Part shown: piece after piece, positions 12,626 to 25,899 of the stretch
Position numbering within the stretch: the stretch's first letter is position 1
Layout: every line of letters starts with the position of its first letter
Source: Pseudorasbora parva
Taxonomy: Eukaryota; Chordata; Actinopteri; Cypriniformes; Gobionidae
NCBI RefSeq assembly: GCF_024679245.1
Contig: NC_090178.1
Location: 5,550,202 to 5,614,201, forward strand
DNA: 64,000 nucleotides
Direction of reading: 5' to 3'
Notes under the pieces: generated by a model
What the model was told of the DNA's origin: nothing
Database searches by the model: none
What the model saw: only the letters and a program-made list of their open reading frames with translations
Position numbers and translations under genes: made by a program

Positions 12626-12840
12626 AGGTCTCTTCAAATATTGATACGGGCCGTGTTTCAGTCTTATATAATGACTTTTACTCTGTGTAATAAACTTGCT
12701 GTGTCTCCTATATGAGCTCAGGATGTGTTTATTGATTTCAAATGCCTGGATGCACACTAACTAAAGTCTAAAGTCAGATGTTTTTCCGAACTCAAGTAGT
12801 TGTTTAAAGGGTAAAAAATACTAACATTTAGCCCCTTACT

Positions 12841-13512
12841 TTAAAGGGTTAGTTCACCCAAAAATGAAAATTTTCTCATTAATTACTTACCCTAATGTCG
12901 TTCGACACTCGTAAGACAACACACAATGAAGATATTAGTGTTGAATTCCGATGGCTCAGAAAGGCTTCATTGACACCAATGTAATTTCCTCTCTCAAGAC
13001 CCATAAAGGCACTAAAGACGTCGTCACAAAGCCCATCTCACTACAGTGGCTCTACAATCATTTTATGAAGCCACGAGAATAGTTTTTGTGCGCAAAAAAA
13101 AAACCCTAAATAATAAATAAAACCCCAATGTCACGTGATTTCAGCAGTTTGGCACGTGATCCGAATCATGAATTGATTCACTGATTCACAACCGTTCGAA
13201 GCTTTGTTTTAAAATCAGCCCATCACTATATAAGTCGTTATTTAGTTTTTTTGCGCACAAAAACTATTCTTGTCGCTTCATAAACTGATTGTAGAGCCGC
13301 TGTAGTGAGATGGGCTTTGTAACGACGTCTTTAGTGCCTTTATGGGTCTAGAGAGAGGAAATCACATTGGTGTCAATGAAGGCCTTTCTGAGCCATCGGA
13401 TTTCAACACTAATATCTTCATCTGTGTCTGAAGATGGCATTAGGGTGTTGAACGATATTAGGGTGAGGAATTAATGACAGAATGTAAATTTTTGGGTGAA
13501 CTAACACTTTAA
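12841..13512. mobile_element. Long fold-back element, family M (copy 1), 672 bp
   Basis: The left edge TTAAAGGGTTAGTTCACCC is mirrored by GGGTGAACTAACACTTTAA at the right. The arms of about 260 bp pair with each other (for example CACAAAGCCCATCTCACTAC against GTAGTGAGATGGGCTTTGT). A second, left-damaged copy is at 20017-20434. Non-coding. Confidence 0.8.
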
Positions 13513-14400
13513 TTCTTCACTTTTTAATCTAGTATGAATTTCTTCTGTGCAACAAATTATATTTTTGAAAAAGGAACTATCGCTTTAAAGAAAACAATTG
13601 CATAATTAAGCTGATTTAGCATTACAATGGATGTCAGAATGTGAAAATAGACCAATGTTTTACATATCTGATATTTAATTTCTTCCACAAAGCTGTCCTT
13701 GTCCTTACATGGGTGATTTAAAGTCCTATAAAATGTTCTTGAATTGTATAAGGAAGTGTTACTGTGTGAAACTGTTACTGTGTTTTGATGGCTTTAAATG
13801 GGATGCAAACCGAAGATGCTAAAAGTCTCCAAATTCCTCTTAAAGCACCATTGCCCCAAATTTAACATCTAAAACAAAGGGAAAACCATCTATATAAGCC
13901 CTTGACCTCAGACCCGTGTCCGGTTGATGGAGGCTGCAGGTACAGCCAGATGAATTTCACATCTGACCTAGTACACATCCAAGAAAGCCTTTCTTCTTTT
14001 TCATTTCTGTGCAGAAGCTTCCACATTTGAGACAGTGTTTTACCATGAGGCCGTAGCTGAGTGTCTCCCCATCGCAGAGATCAAAGTCTGCCTCGCACTT
14101 TGATGTGAAACGTCAAAGAAACATCTAGAAGGCACCTGCCGCAGGTGATTCAGCCCCGGGCTCTATTTACAGAAAATGGCACGATAACTCATACCACTCG
14201 GTGCATTTCCCATGAATCACTCTCATCAGGGTGTAAAAATCAACGACAAAGGCATCAAGTATTCCCCATAGTAATAACAATTTGTGTCTGGAGTAAATGG
14301 ACTCATTGTGTGCTGATGTACGGCCGTCAGCGCCGCTGTGACGGGCAGATTGCCGTGAAGAGAAATCTGCGGGAGAATATCTCCATTGCATTTTACTTTC
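13513..14400. other. Unassigned, partly GC-richer sequence
   Basis: No repeat is recognised. The 14040-14400 part looks more complex than surrounding DNA and carries overlapping open frames of 146 (+) and 82 (-) codons, neither with a domain. It could be a conserved non-coding element. Confidence 0.3.
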
Positions 14401-14404
14401 AAAA

Positions 14405-14600
14405 GTGCCAACCAAAATTGAATTTGGTCCTTATTTATTCACCTTCATGTCGTTTCAAACCCATATGCTGTGATTTTTGTTTCCCGTGGACCACAAAAAA
14501 GATAGTTTTTAGAGATTTTTCATGTTCAAGAATGTACAAAAACAGTAGTTCATATGAATTGTCCTATATATTCCAAGTCTTCTGAAGTCACATGGTAGTT
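14405..14600. repeat. Decayed fold-back repeat fragment
   Basis: TTCATGTCGTTTCAAACCC and ATTCCAAGTCTTCTGAAGTC are variants of internal motifs of the AAAGGG-ended fold-back elements. Related sequence recurs at about 30575-30600 and 31885-31905. The termini are gone. Confidence 0.4.
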
Positions 14601-14779
14601 AAGTGTGAGGAACAGACTCACTAAATAGGTACAGTATTCCTTTTAGTGGATGTGAATGAAAGTATAAGAGCGTGTTCGGTCTGTGCTTGCTGGCACCATG
14701 ATGTGCTGTTTTAATCTGTCATATACTCTGCTGCAAATATTGTTGGCTCTTGTGATATATCACTCATAATGTTTCTTAT

Positions 14780-14830
14780 TTGTAAGTCTCTGGATAAAAG
14801 CATCTTCTAAATGGTTGAATGTAAATGTTT
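14780..14830 (+). repeat. SINE 3'-tail remnant
   Basis: CTCTGGATAAAAGCATCTTC followed by TAAATGGTTGAATGTAAATG is the L2-like tail found in fish tRNA-SINEs. The tRNA-related head is missing. Confidence 0.55.
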
Positions 14831-15472
14831 TTCTTGGCTTCTCGCACTGTAAGTGCTGTGTTTTTGAAGGGTTGTGTGAACTTAAAAATGGACTTGTGAT
14901 TACAACATACATCTGTAATATCTGATGTATTTACTGAAAAGAAAAGTTGTGAAAAGTGGGCATTAAACCCATAAAACAGTCGTGTTTGAAGAGAGGCTGA
15001 AAATGCAAGGGTTTATCTGCTGAAAAATCAAATATTTTCAAGACAAAAATTGTATATTTTGAATAACTTGCACTCACTGATAAATAATTTATAATAAGAC
15101 CAGTAACATATAATGAGAAAGTAAAACAGCTCTGATTTCATGTGGACTGTGAACGTCTCCTAACAGATTGGGTTCAGAGGAAACGCCTTTCCTTTATATT
15201 GCAACATATTTCCTTCAGGTTCAGGTCTGCAGGATTTGAGAGCTTTCTTTAAGCCCCTTCAGTACAGCGCTTATGAAGAGGAACAAGTCGAAATGTCCCA
15301 GAGACATCTTTACACCATGTTCTCCACCTCTCTTCAGTTTGCCCTGTGATAGATCAATACAGTGAATACTGGATCCAAAGTGCATGTCGTTCTCACAGGA
15401 AATGAGCCGAGGTGATTTATTTAAAATTATGTTGGAATAAAATCAAACTTGACAGTTACTTGCTTTAAGTTG

Positions 15473-17125
<1,653 letters not shown>

Positions 17126-17163
<38 letters not shown>
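17126..17163. repeat. (TA)n microsatellite, right of the Tc1 element
   Basis: Pure (TA)n, the continuation of the tract at 15476-15577. Confidence 0.9.
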
Positions 17164-17166
<3 letters not shown>

Positions 17167-17452
17167 CGTTCTTTATTCTTTTCTCAGAGAAAAGCTTAAC
17201 TCCAAGTCTTCCAGAGTCGCGGTCAAAGCTGATTCGAAAGACCGCCGCCGTTCGCCAGTTTCTGTGTTTACTAGAAGCACGCAAACGCAACTCGGCCTTT
17301 GTCATTATGGCCCCGCCCGCCTATACACGATGTGATTGGGCCGTCCAGATTGTGAGGAATACAGCTCAGAAGGGTATTGAGAGTTGCTAGACGACACTCG
17401 CGGGCAGATTAAATTTGCTGCCGCTGGGGTGCGTCTAGATTTCTAGGCTAAC
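17164..17452 (-). mobile_element. Partial copy of repeat family D
   Basis: This is the reverse of part of the element at 27123-27624. It shares AGAGAAAAGCTTAACTCCAA, the CCGCCGTTCGCC-type segment and the end GCGTCTAGATTTCTAGGCTA. The other terminus is missing at the (TA)n tract. Confidence 0.7.
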
Positions 17453-17725
17453 GTAAAGCTGCTTCTCAGTACTAAATTAAATATTTTTTGCTGCTTACTG
17501 CGCTTAAACCTCATCCCTGACCCAAAACTTATTTTTATTTTTATTTTTTACATTTTTATGTATTTAAAAAAATAATTATTGAGTGCTCATCAAAGTTATC
17601 CAAGACTCTATCGCTTTTGTCACACTTGAACAACAAATACACAAAACATTTACTGGATTCTATGAGTTTTGTGGTTTGAATTTTAAAAAGTAACACATCC
17701 TTCCCTCGCAGGTCAATTTGACACC

Positions 17726-17940
17726 CTTAAAAGGATAGTTCACTTTAAAATGAAAACTCTGTCATCCTTTACTCACCCTCAAGATGTTTCAAACCTGTAT
17801 GAATTTCTTTCTTCAGCTGAACACAAGGGAAGATATTTTGAAGAATGTCAGTAACCAAACAGTTAACTGGAGCCATTGACTTCCATGTTTTTTTTTCCCC
17901 TACTGTGGAAGTCAATGGCTCCAGTTAACTATCCCTTTAA
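17726..17940. mobile_element. AAAGGG-ended fold-back element (short copy)
   Basis: The left edge TTAAAAGGATAGTTCAC and right edge AACTATCCCTTTAA are inverted. The central TGGAGCCATTGACTTCCA is mirrored by TGGAAGTCAATGGCTCCA around a T-rich loop. The right arm is shortened relative to 52987-53265. Confidence 0.75.
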
Positions 17941-19310
17941 GAGTAAATTAAATGCGCAGAATGCATACAAAAGCGAAATGACTTTAGGACCCAGCGGAAC
18001 AGCTGATTCGCCGCATATAGAGCTATAAGGCCATCTAGTGGCAAGTCATGAAATATCATGTTATATTTATTTATTTTTTCCACAAGAGGTCGGCAAAGAC
18101 AGCCAGTATAAAATATTTTGAGCTTAAAAGAGTATGCATGAAATTGTGTTGTTTTAAAGTCAAGATGAAAGAATGCAAAGAATGTGCTTAAATTATTATT
18201 TATTAATTATGTATTGATAAAACCCAGTCATTTAAAGGTAAATCAAATAAAAAGGGAAGGATTTGTTATAAAGTGTGAGGGACGGACAGTCATATATACA
18301 CACAAAATATTGTCAAAATGCAGTTTTGGTGAGTGTTCACGTTAACACAGTCAGTTATGTTTTAAGTGAACGTAAACAGTTAGGAAAACGCATGTGTAAC
18401 AGTATAATGGATCCATACGTCATGTCTTAAAGTGACAGCAGCCTAATATACCTGCTGCCAAATTATGAGATAACATTAAAATATCTATATGGCAGTTTCC
18501 CCGTATCAATGCTAAAATCGTGGCCAGTGAAAATGCTCACAATTTCTTGCTCACAAATGACTTCCACCTGCTCTGATCTCACTGTTCATAGTCTGAGTCT
18601 CTTTATAGCAGAGCACAAGTCTGAAAGCAGTAAATGCTTTGCATTTTTATCTAGCTTGATAGATTTTGTATTGAAAATAATATTATCATAACAATTTGAA
18701 TAAAAAGTTTAAGAAATTTACAGAAGCTAAGTCAGATTATAGCTGTAGTACTTTTGTATTGCAATGTTTGCTGTTTTCTATTATATAAAGAGCCCCATTA
18801 TGAAATAAAACAAGTAAACTTTGAGGAGGATCATATTGTGGAGTTAACAGTCAGGCTACAGGCGAAAAGTAGTTCTAAATATTTAATGTGTCGAGTCCAT
18901 TAAGTGTTTTTCTTGTTACATGGACTCTCAGTGTTGTGTACTGGCGGAGCGGCATCTGTGTGACTTCTATTGCCCGTTAGAGGATGGGGGTCTTTCATCA
19001 GCCAAAGGCCTGCTGTCCAGTTGGCCACATTAAGAACAGGCAGACTCAACAGAATGGACTCTACTAAGCTCTGCCATTCGATCATGTGCCATACTGACTG
19101 GCGCCGATCCCGGCTATCAGTGCCTGAAGTGGCCAGATGCCAGTGCAAGCTTCATACGCATTAGGGCTGACACCATACCAAGAATAGTGAGATGTTGTGA
19201 TTCCCAAAACCACAGCAGCGAGTAATATGCCGATGAGCACAGTCATTATTTAAGAAGCTGCATTTGGCCAGAGAAAAGAAGTGCCGTAATATTGTGAAAA
19301 TCACTGTAAT
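17941..19310. other. Unassigned sequence
   Basis: AT-rich, no exon recognised. Short frames at 18509, 18900 and 18970 lack domains. Confidence 0.4.
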
Positions 19311-19445
19311 TGGAATTATTGTGAATTGTATTTTAAAATGTAATTTATTGTTGTGATCAAAGCTGAATTTTCAGCATATTTACTCCGGTCTTCAGTGTGA
19401 CATGACCCTTCAGAAATCATTCTGATATGAGGATTTGCTGCTTAA
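19311..19445 (-). repeat. Dispersed repeat family R (copy 2)
   Basis: Contains GTGATCAAAGCTGAATTTTC and CTCCGGTCTTCAGTGTGAC, the reverse orientation of the copy at 6085-6215. Confidence 0.6.
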
Positions 19446-19595
19446 GAAACAGGTAGTCAGTCCTGCAGAGTTCCTCTGAGCTCCACCTGTCGAGATCTTC
19501 AATGGGATTTATGTATGTCTATTTATGCAGCAACAGCATTTCTTGCATGCTCACAGAACTGTGTCTGTGTCTTTATTGGCAGTGGTGAGTTCATA

Positions 19596-19775
19596 CACTG
19601 TAAAAAAATAACAATAATTGTCTCCAATTGAAAAGTGACTGATCACATTTAAATTTTTCAGTTGGCTGAATTAAAATTCTGTGAATTGATGCAATTTAAT
19701 TCACAGAAATTTAATTCGGCCAACTGAAAAATTTAGATGTGATCAGTCACTAGAAAATTTTCAATTGGAGAATTC
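19596..19775. repeat. Fold-back element with TCTCCAATTG arms
   Basis: Arms of about 65 bp, TCTCCAATTGAAAAGTGACT and the complement ending CAATTGGAGA, pair almost completely around a short loop near 19690. CACTGTAAAAA lies at the left edge. Confidence 0.7.
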
Positions 19776-20016
19776 CAGGGACGTCAAAATTAGTAGCGAT
19801 GCTAGGGACCAATATAATATATTATTTCCCATCATTTTAATTTTCATATTTTATTTATGATAAGCCATTTAATAGGCTCTGTTTTTGAAAAATGTAAATT
19901 TTGAATGAAAAATATTTTAGTTTGAAACAGTTGAACAGAGACTGGGTCACTTTTTCATGAATGGATCATGAATGTTTGTCCAATAAATCGCAATAAGCTT
20001 TTTGCTTTTCTTTTGA

Positions 20017-20434
20017 TATGAAAATTCTGTCAATAATGACTTACCCTAATGTCGTTCGACACTCGTAAGAAAACACACAATGAAGATATTAGTGTTGAAT
20101 TCCGATGGCTCAGAAAGGCTTCATTGACACCAATGTCATTTCCTCTCTCAAGACCCATAAAGGCACTAAAGACGTCGTTACAAAGCCCATCTCACTACAG
20201 CGGCTCTACAATCATTACATGAAGCCATGAGAATAGTTTTTGTGCGCACAAGAACTAAATAATGACTTATATAGTGATGGGCTGAATTCAAAACAAAGTT
20301 CAAACGGTTATGAATCAACGTATTGATTCATGATTCAAAACCGGTCGAATATTTGTTTGAAATCGGCCCATCACTATATAAATCGTTATTAAGTTGTTGT
20401 TTTTTGCGCATTTGTTAGGTGAACTAATCCTTTA
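20017..20434. mobile_element. Fold-back element, family M (copy 2, left end damaged)
   Basis: Shares long identical stretches with 12841-13512 (for example CCCTAATGTCGTTCGACACT and ACAAAGCCCATCTCACTAC). The right edge is AGGTGAACTAATCCTTTAA. The typical left AAAGGG end is absent and the right arm is shortened. Confidence 0.75.
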
Positions 20435-21490
20435 ATTTGATAGTCAGTAAGTGTACACTCGCCACCAAGTGGACAGGAGTGAGAATGACAGTTTCAAGTT
20501 ACAATAGATCACCCTCAATGTAATGTGTCAAAATGACGGACAGATTTTGGATTTTTCCATCAATGACTGAAAAATTTCGGTTAACACGACCTCTGCTAGG
20601 GACATGTCCCTGCCAATAGTAATAGTTTTGATCAACTGTTGCAAAATAAAGTGAAAAGTGTCTATTACAGCACTACATTTAGAGTTGGTCGGGTTGCATC
20701 AAAGAATCCCTTTTACATGTTTTTTGTTTTGTTTTGTTTGTTGAGCATTACAACCAATCACAGACATGTCTGTTGAGGACAAGAATTCAATGGCCAATCA
20801 AAAATGTTTAAATTAGTCACCAGTGCTAAATAAATCAGCGCACGCTCACTGACATTCTGCATTGAGATCTGCATGTTCACATTTACTGTCATCATAAAAA
20901 AGTGCAGATATACGGTGTACTCTAAGTGAGAGATTCATTGTGCAATGTAGTGAGCTTCATTGATCATAATGGGAGTTTTTGTGAGACTGACTAAAGTCAT
21001 TGACCTTTTCAGTGATGAGGAATGTTTGTTTGCTTTCTCTATATAGTTTATTCCAGTAGCAGCTCCCGGCTGTAAATTTAGGTAGGGCAGATTCTGGGTC
21101 TAGTTTAGGATAAACATTTCGTAAGCTTTATATTGTAATCGCTGAACACATCATAATTCTAATGTCCCTGAGGGTGGCGCTTTAATGATGATTGACAGAC
21201 TTTATTACACACGACAAACGCATATAATGTCATCTCAGAATTGCCATAATGTAATATTTAATCCTCTGTAGTTCTGAGGAAAACAAAGTACTCCACATAA
21301 GAAGAACAGACTTGCCAACAGACTTGCTTTGTTGCTTATTTTTATATTTATATACTGTGAATCTGTTTATTTTTTTTATATAATATTTATTTCAATTTTT
21401 TTGTTGTTGTTCTTGCCTGTCTAATTATATGTTCTGGTGAGCTAAAAACACATTTCCACCATGGTGGACAATAAAGAGAGAAAAGAAATT
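20435..21490. other. Unassigned sequence with repeat-like patches
   Basis: GCTAGGGACATGTCCCTGCC at about 20596 resembles internal sequence of fish hAT-type elements, and a related GGGACC-type patch is at 19790. No complete element or gene was identified. Confidence 0.3.
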
Positions 21491-21494
21491 AAAT

Positions 21495-21898
21495 GAAACT
21501 ATAGTTTTCAAAGACTTTACAGGAAGGTGCACTCCAATTACTTAGGGATGGGAGAAAGTATAACGGCCAATTTGGCGAAAAAGCCCCGCCCTCTAAATGA
21601 AACAGCCAATTGTTGATTAGTAGAGTCATCGCATCACTGCAGCTGCCCTTAGAAGCTGTAGTAACAGGCAGCGTTCTGAGACTTTGTCCAGGTATTTTTT
21701 TTGTCATGATTCGAGCGTCTAAACAAAATGTATGACACCGTTGTTGTCAGATTTGATTGGTGATTTCAAAAAAAGCTTGGTGAGCAGTTGGAGAATTAAA
21801 TTTTTCCCTATTCAAAGAGACAGGAGCTGCACTTGCGTGCGCAAGAGCCGTTTCAAAGATGGCCGCCGAAGTGACTTGTCTTAAAGAGACTTTGCTAG
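21495..21898. repeat. Unclassified short interspersed element
   Basis: GCCCCGCCCTCTAAATG and GATGGCCGCCGAAGTGACTTG are GC-rich patches in otherwise AT-rich DNA, with edges AACTATAGTTTTCAAAGAC and TTAAAGAGACTTTG. It looks like a non-coding transposon derivative abutting the next element. Boundaries are approximate. Confidence 0.3.
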
Positions 21899-22359
21899 TT
21901 AAAGGGATAGTTCTCCCAAAAATGCAATGTATGTCATTAATGACTCACCCTAATGTCGTTCCACACCCGTAAGACCTCCGGTCATCTTCAGACACAGTTT
22001 AAGATATTTAGTCAGAGAGCGTATCTAAGTGTATGCACACTATACTGTCCATGTCCAGAAAGGGAATAAAAACATCATCACAGTAGTCCATATGAGACAT
22101 CAGTGGGTTAATTAGAATCTCTTGAAGCATCGAAAATACAATTTGGTCCAAAAATAACCAAAACTACGACTTTATTCAGCGTTGTCTTCTTTTCCGCGTT
22201 TGTTTTCAAACCTAAAAAAAAGATTCAAACAGTCATGAATCAGAGTATTGATTCATGATTAGGATCGTGTGTCAAACTGCCAAACTGCTGAAATCACGTG
22301 ACATTGGCGATCCGAATCATGAATCAATACGCTGATTTATGTGACGAAGCGTTCGGATC

Positions 22360-22705
22360 CATCTGCAGTAATTTATTAACACAGGTGAGCCAGCAGAGGA
22401 ATACAGACATGCAGTTCAGACAGCATCAAATAAGGGCATTCCAAGAAACGAAAGTCAAACAGGCAAAGGTCAGAGGCAGGCGGCTTAGGTACAAAACTGA
22501 TATTAAAGTCTAAGTCAAAAACACAAGAGCAAACACGAGAAATAAGCTAGAGACAGTGTATTTGTAAATCAAGACTTCACCAATGAACAATGAACAGCAC
22601 AGTCCAGATAAAGGTGAGCTGAGGGTCCACAGGTGATAATGATGTAATGATAATGAGGTTAATCAGGGGAAATCCTAATACGCAGGAGAGAGGGATCTGG
22701 TGAAA
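22360..22705. repeat. Inserted sequence of uncertain origin, possibly LTR-derived
   Basis: It contains AAACAGGCAAAGGTCAGAGG and CAGGTGATAATGATGTAATG, a purine-rich style I associate with flanks of fish LTR elements. No tRNA primer site, polypurine tract or paired LTR was found, so classification is open. A 71-codon frame across its left part has no domain. Confidence 0.25.
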
Positions 22706-22708
22706 CCA

Positions 22709-23287
22709 GTGCTGCGTTCCACTCCACTTTAAGACACGCACTTGCAAACTTCCCTAAGCACTTCCCCTTGGGTGAATCCCCGCCACCATTTTGAAGTGCG
22801 TTCCACTTCGTGAAGTGGACAAGGGAAGTTTATATGGACAGACCCTTGCTCCCTCGATTTTGACCGAGTGAGCGAGTCTACTTCATATGTACACTTCAGG
22901 CAGCTTCATATACCACAATGCAACACGATTGTGACGTCACCACAAATCACGTTTAATTTACCCCACCACAAACAACTATAACTATTTTTAAAAACATTTA
23001 AAACAACCCAAACACATCCATATACATATAGAATGCTGCATTAAACAATTTCGTAAAGGTAAAAAATAAATAATATATCAACTCCATAGTGGATTCCAAG
23101 TGATCAAGGGCTTAGGGCGTTCCAATTCAGTCCATTTGCAAAGTTTCCGCCAGTAGTATGACACTTACGTTTCGTTTGTATTAACCAAGGCACTCATGCA
23201 ACGTAGGCATGACGCACATCCGAGTGAAAAAGACGGAGGGAAGTTTGCGAGTGAAGGGCATGATAAAAACGAACTGGAACGCAGCAC
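22709..23287. mobile_element. Inverted-repeat element, GTGCTGCGTTCCA termini, 579 bp
   Basis: GTGCTGCGTTCCA at 22709-22721 is mirrored exactly by TGGAACGCAGCAC at 23275-23287. It sits inside the compound element above. No coding frame with a domain was seen, and no clean target duplication was found. Confidence 0.6.
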
Positions 23288-23503
23288 CGGAGGAGATGCT
23301 GTCGAGTGTTCCGTGACAATTCATAACCGTTTGAATCTTTATTTGAGGATTGAAAACAAACGCAGAAGAGAAGACAATGCTGAATTAAGTCATCGTTTTT
23401 GTTAGTTTTGGACGAAAATGTATATCTTAAACTGTGATGCAACTTACGGGTGTGGAACGACATTGGGGTGAGCTAGTCATTTTTGGGTGAACTAACCCTT
23501 TAA

Positions 23504-24489
23504 TAACCTGATGCAGACTAAAAATATACACATACAAATTACACAAATACAGATTTAGATGAATATTAGCAGGCAGCCAGAAATCTGTTCCAATGGCTCC
23601 CAATTAGAGCGTGCTGCAGTTCCATATTTCACCACAGATTTCCATTGGAAAATTGTGGGGCGCTGTAGAGCTGAGGAGGACACGGGCACTGTCAGCCCGT
23701 AGTATCACGATACATGCTTGCTGAATCCATGTGCTAATTTTGAATATATCCTGTTCACTTTATGACTGAAAATAGTCAAAAATATCCCCAATTTAAAAAA
23801 ACATTCTGGGTTTTTCTAAATGAAACTGTTTAATGTCCAATGTATTGATTTACTAATGCATAAAATATGAGATTCATATAGTTAATATGTTTCTTATGAA
23901 GTGCTTGAGTGATTCACTACTGAAAAGTGTGGTTTAGTACAATCACCACTTTTAGTTAGTTACTTCCACACCCAGAGGCTTTGTCATTGTCACATCATAA
24001 ATCTCTCTCCGCTGCAGTTGTTTTCTGGAATAGCATCAGGGCCACTAATTGCTTCATAAGTATGACATATTAAAGGGTCCTTAAGCAAACAGCATGATGG
24101 GATTAAATGCTCTCTGTAGCCGAGGGCATCGTCACCCGTCCCGCTCATCACTCCCCTGTGGCTGCTCCAGGCATAAAACTGCTCTGAATTTTTTGCACTA
24201 TCTTCCAGTAAGTTCCTCCCGCCCTTGCACGAACTGTTTTAATGGCCTCTCTGCACGTGAATTATTCATGAGGTCTTTAAGTAAGAGACTGGCTGTGGTG
24301 TCGCTGGATGCCCATGAGGCCTGTTGGCATGAGTGATGTGGAGTTTCTAATGATCAAGTGGGAAGTCGGTGCCACAGGACTCCACGGAGTGACAGAAGTG
24401 AAAGTATTTCTGTCTCGCTTCGTCCTCAATGCTGAAGCGTGTCATTTCTGCACAGGTAGCATCACCTGGCGAAGTTGCAAGCGTGGTTA
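23504..24489. other. Unassigned sequence
   Basis: No exon is recognised. The segment supplies the left target site of the LINE fragment. An 80-codon frame at 24094 has no domain. Confidence 0.4.
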
Positions 24490-24507
24490 TTCATCAGGCA
24501 TGTTTCT
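24490..24507. repeat. Left 18-bp target-site duplication of LINE
   Basis: TTCATCAGGCATGTTTCT, identical to 24759-24776. Confidence 0.88.
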
Positions 24508-24758
24508 TTGGAGACAAAGTTAGAGAGGCCAGGTTGAGATGGTTTGGACATGTTCAGAGGAGGTCAAAGGATGCTGAGGTTAGAGCTGCCAGGCAGGAGG
24601 TCGAGAGGAAGACCAAAGAGGAGGTTTATGGATGTAGTGAAGGAGGACATGAAGGTAGTCGGTCTGAGAGAAGACGATACAGAGTATAGGACTGGATGGA
24701 GGCAGATGATTTGCTGTGGCGACCCCTGATGGGAACAGCCGAAGAAGAAGAAGAAGTT
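24508..24758 (+). mobile_element. 5'-truncated non-LTR retrotransposon (LINE 3' end)
   Basis: About 250 bp encode the C-terminal tail of a reverse-transcriptase polyprotein. One frame gives VREARLRWFGHVQRR. After a frameshift near 24580, a second gives SRGRPKRRFMDVVKEDM and ends WRQMICCGDP with a stop. A (GAA)n tail follows at 24741-24756. The fragment is flanked by an 18-bp duplication at 24490-24507 and 24759-24776, which fixes both edges and shows insertion by target-primed reverse transcription with early 5' truncation. The exact clade (RTE or another LINE group) is not certain. Confidence 0.85.
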
Positions 24759-24776
24759 TTCATCAGGCATGTTTCT
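24759..24776. repeat. Right 18-bp target-site duplication of LINE
   Basis: TTCATCAGGCATGTTTCT, identical to 24490-24507. Confidence 0.88.
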
Positions 24777-25249
24777 CGAAAGCTCCTTATGTCTGGAAGA
24801 TGTTATTGCATTGTGAAAAGTGTCTGTTACCAGAATTAGAGCCAGATGGTTGGAAGTTTTACCCACCCATACTTTTGCATGCAAACATTGTAAATGTAAT
24901 CAATAGGAAATGCTCAAAGTTTCTTTATAACAGCATGTCAACCCTGGGAATAATTCATTAAAAGTAGCAATGCTACTAAACAAACATTTACCAGTAGCCT
25001 GACAGTAAAATAAGCTTTACTCTAAAAATGCTGCTTTTATAGGACCAAGCTAAGCGTGTTGCATGTCAAAATGTTTGTGTTGCATTTTATATTACATGCA
25101 ACTTTGCAACTGAGCTGGAGCAATAATCAAGTACTGAGTCGTTTTTAGACATTGAAACAAAACATTTAATTGGTTAATTTAAATTATTACTTATTTTATT
25201 ACATAAGTTGTTTTATCTCTTGTTGCAAAATATTTAATTACTGCTTTTT

Positions 25250-25251
<2 letters not shown>

Positions 25252-25333
<82 letters not shown>
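25252..25333. repeat. (CA)n microsatellite
   Basis: About 40 units, directly abutting the Tc1 fragment. Confidence 0.95.
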
Positions 25334-25337
<4 letters not shown>

Positions 25338-25590
25338 GTCTGAGTTTGGTGGTTGCCAGGAGAACGGTACTTGCCTGAATGCATTGTGTCAGGTGGAAAG
25401 TTTGGTGGAGGGTGGATTATGGTGTGAGGTTGTTTTTCAGGGGTTGGGCTTGGTCTCTTAGTTCCAGTGAAAGGAACTCTTAATGCTTCAGCATACCAAG
25501 ACATTTTGGACAATTTCATGCTCCCAACTTTGAGGGAACAGTTTGGGGACGGCCCCTTCCTGTTCCAACATGACTGTGCACAGGCTAAAA
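25338..25590 (+). pseudogene. Tc1-like transposase fragment (different family from 15578)
   Basis: The plus-strand frame reads LPECIVSGGKFGGGW, stop, then CFSGVGLGLLVPVKGTLNAS and FGDGPFLFQHDCA. It covers the stretch from the glycine-rich box to the second catalytic Asp (HDCA). A TGA replaces the usual Trp before GCFSG. Neither terminus remains, and the left edge is at the (CA)n tract. Wording and spacing match the zebrafish Tdr/Tzf type of Tc1, not the element at 15578. Confidence 0.85.
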
Positions 25591-25673
25591 AGGGCTTTTA
25601 ATAGGAAATATACATATCCTATATAATAGGAAATGTACCTGTATTGTATTATTTTAATATTTCAGGCACATGT

Positions 25674-25781
25674 CTGTGTGTGCGTGCGTGCGTGCGTGCG
25701 TGTGTGTGTATGTGCGCGCTCACGTGTATGTGTGGGTGCGTATGTGTGTGCGTATGCGTGTGTGTTTGTGTGTGTGTGTTT

Positions 25782-25874
<93 letters not shown>

Positions 25875-25880
25875 TGTTTG
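25674..25880. repeat. (TG)n-rich microsatellite
   Basis: Interrupted (GTGC)n, (GTTT)n and (TG)n, with a pure (TG)n block of about 90 bp at 25784-25873. The Cys-Val and Thr-His frames across it are artefacts. Confidence 0.95.
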
Positions 25881-25899
25881 TGTATTGTGCATTAAACTT

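Larger units (their letters stand above)
21899..23503. mobile_element. TTAA/AAAGGG-ended fold-back element carrying nested insertions
   Basis: The left edge is TTAAAGGGATAGTTCTCCC and the right edge GGGTGAACTAACCCTTTAA. The outer arms (21899-22260 and 23293-23503) pair, for example AAGATTCAAACAGTCATGA against TTCATAACCGTTTGAATCTT. The sequence between about 22355 and 23290 is foreign and includes a further inverted-repeat element (22709-23287). The whole is a compound nest, so the original element was about 650-700 bp. Confidence 0.65.
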
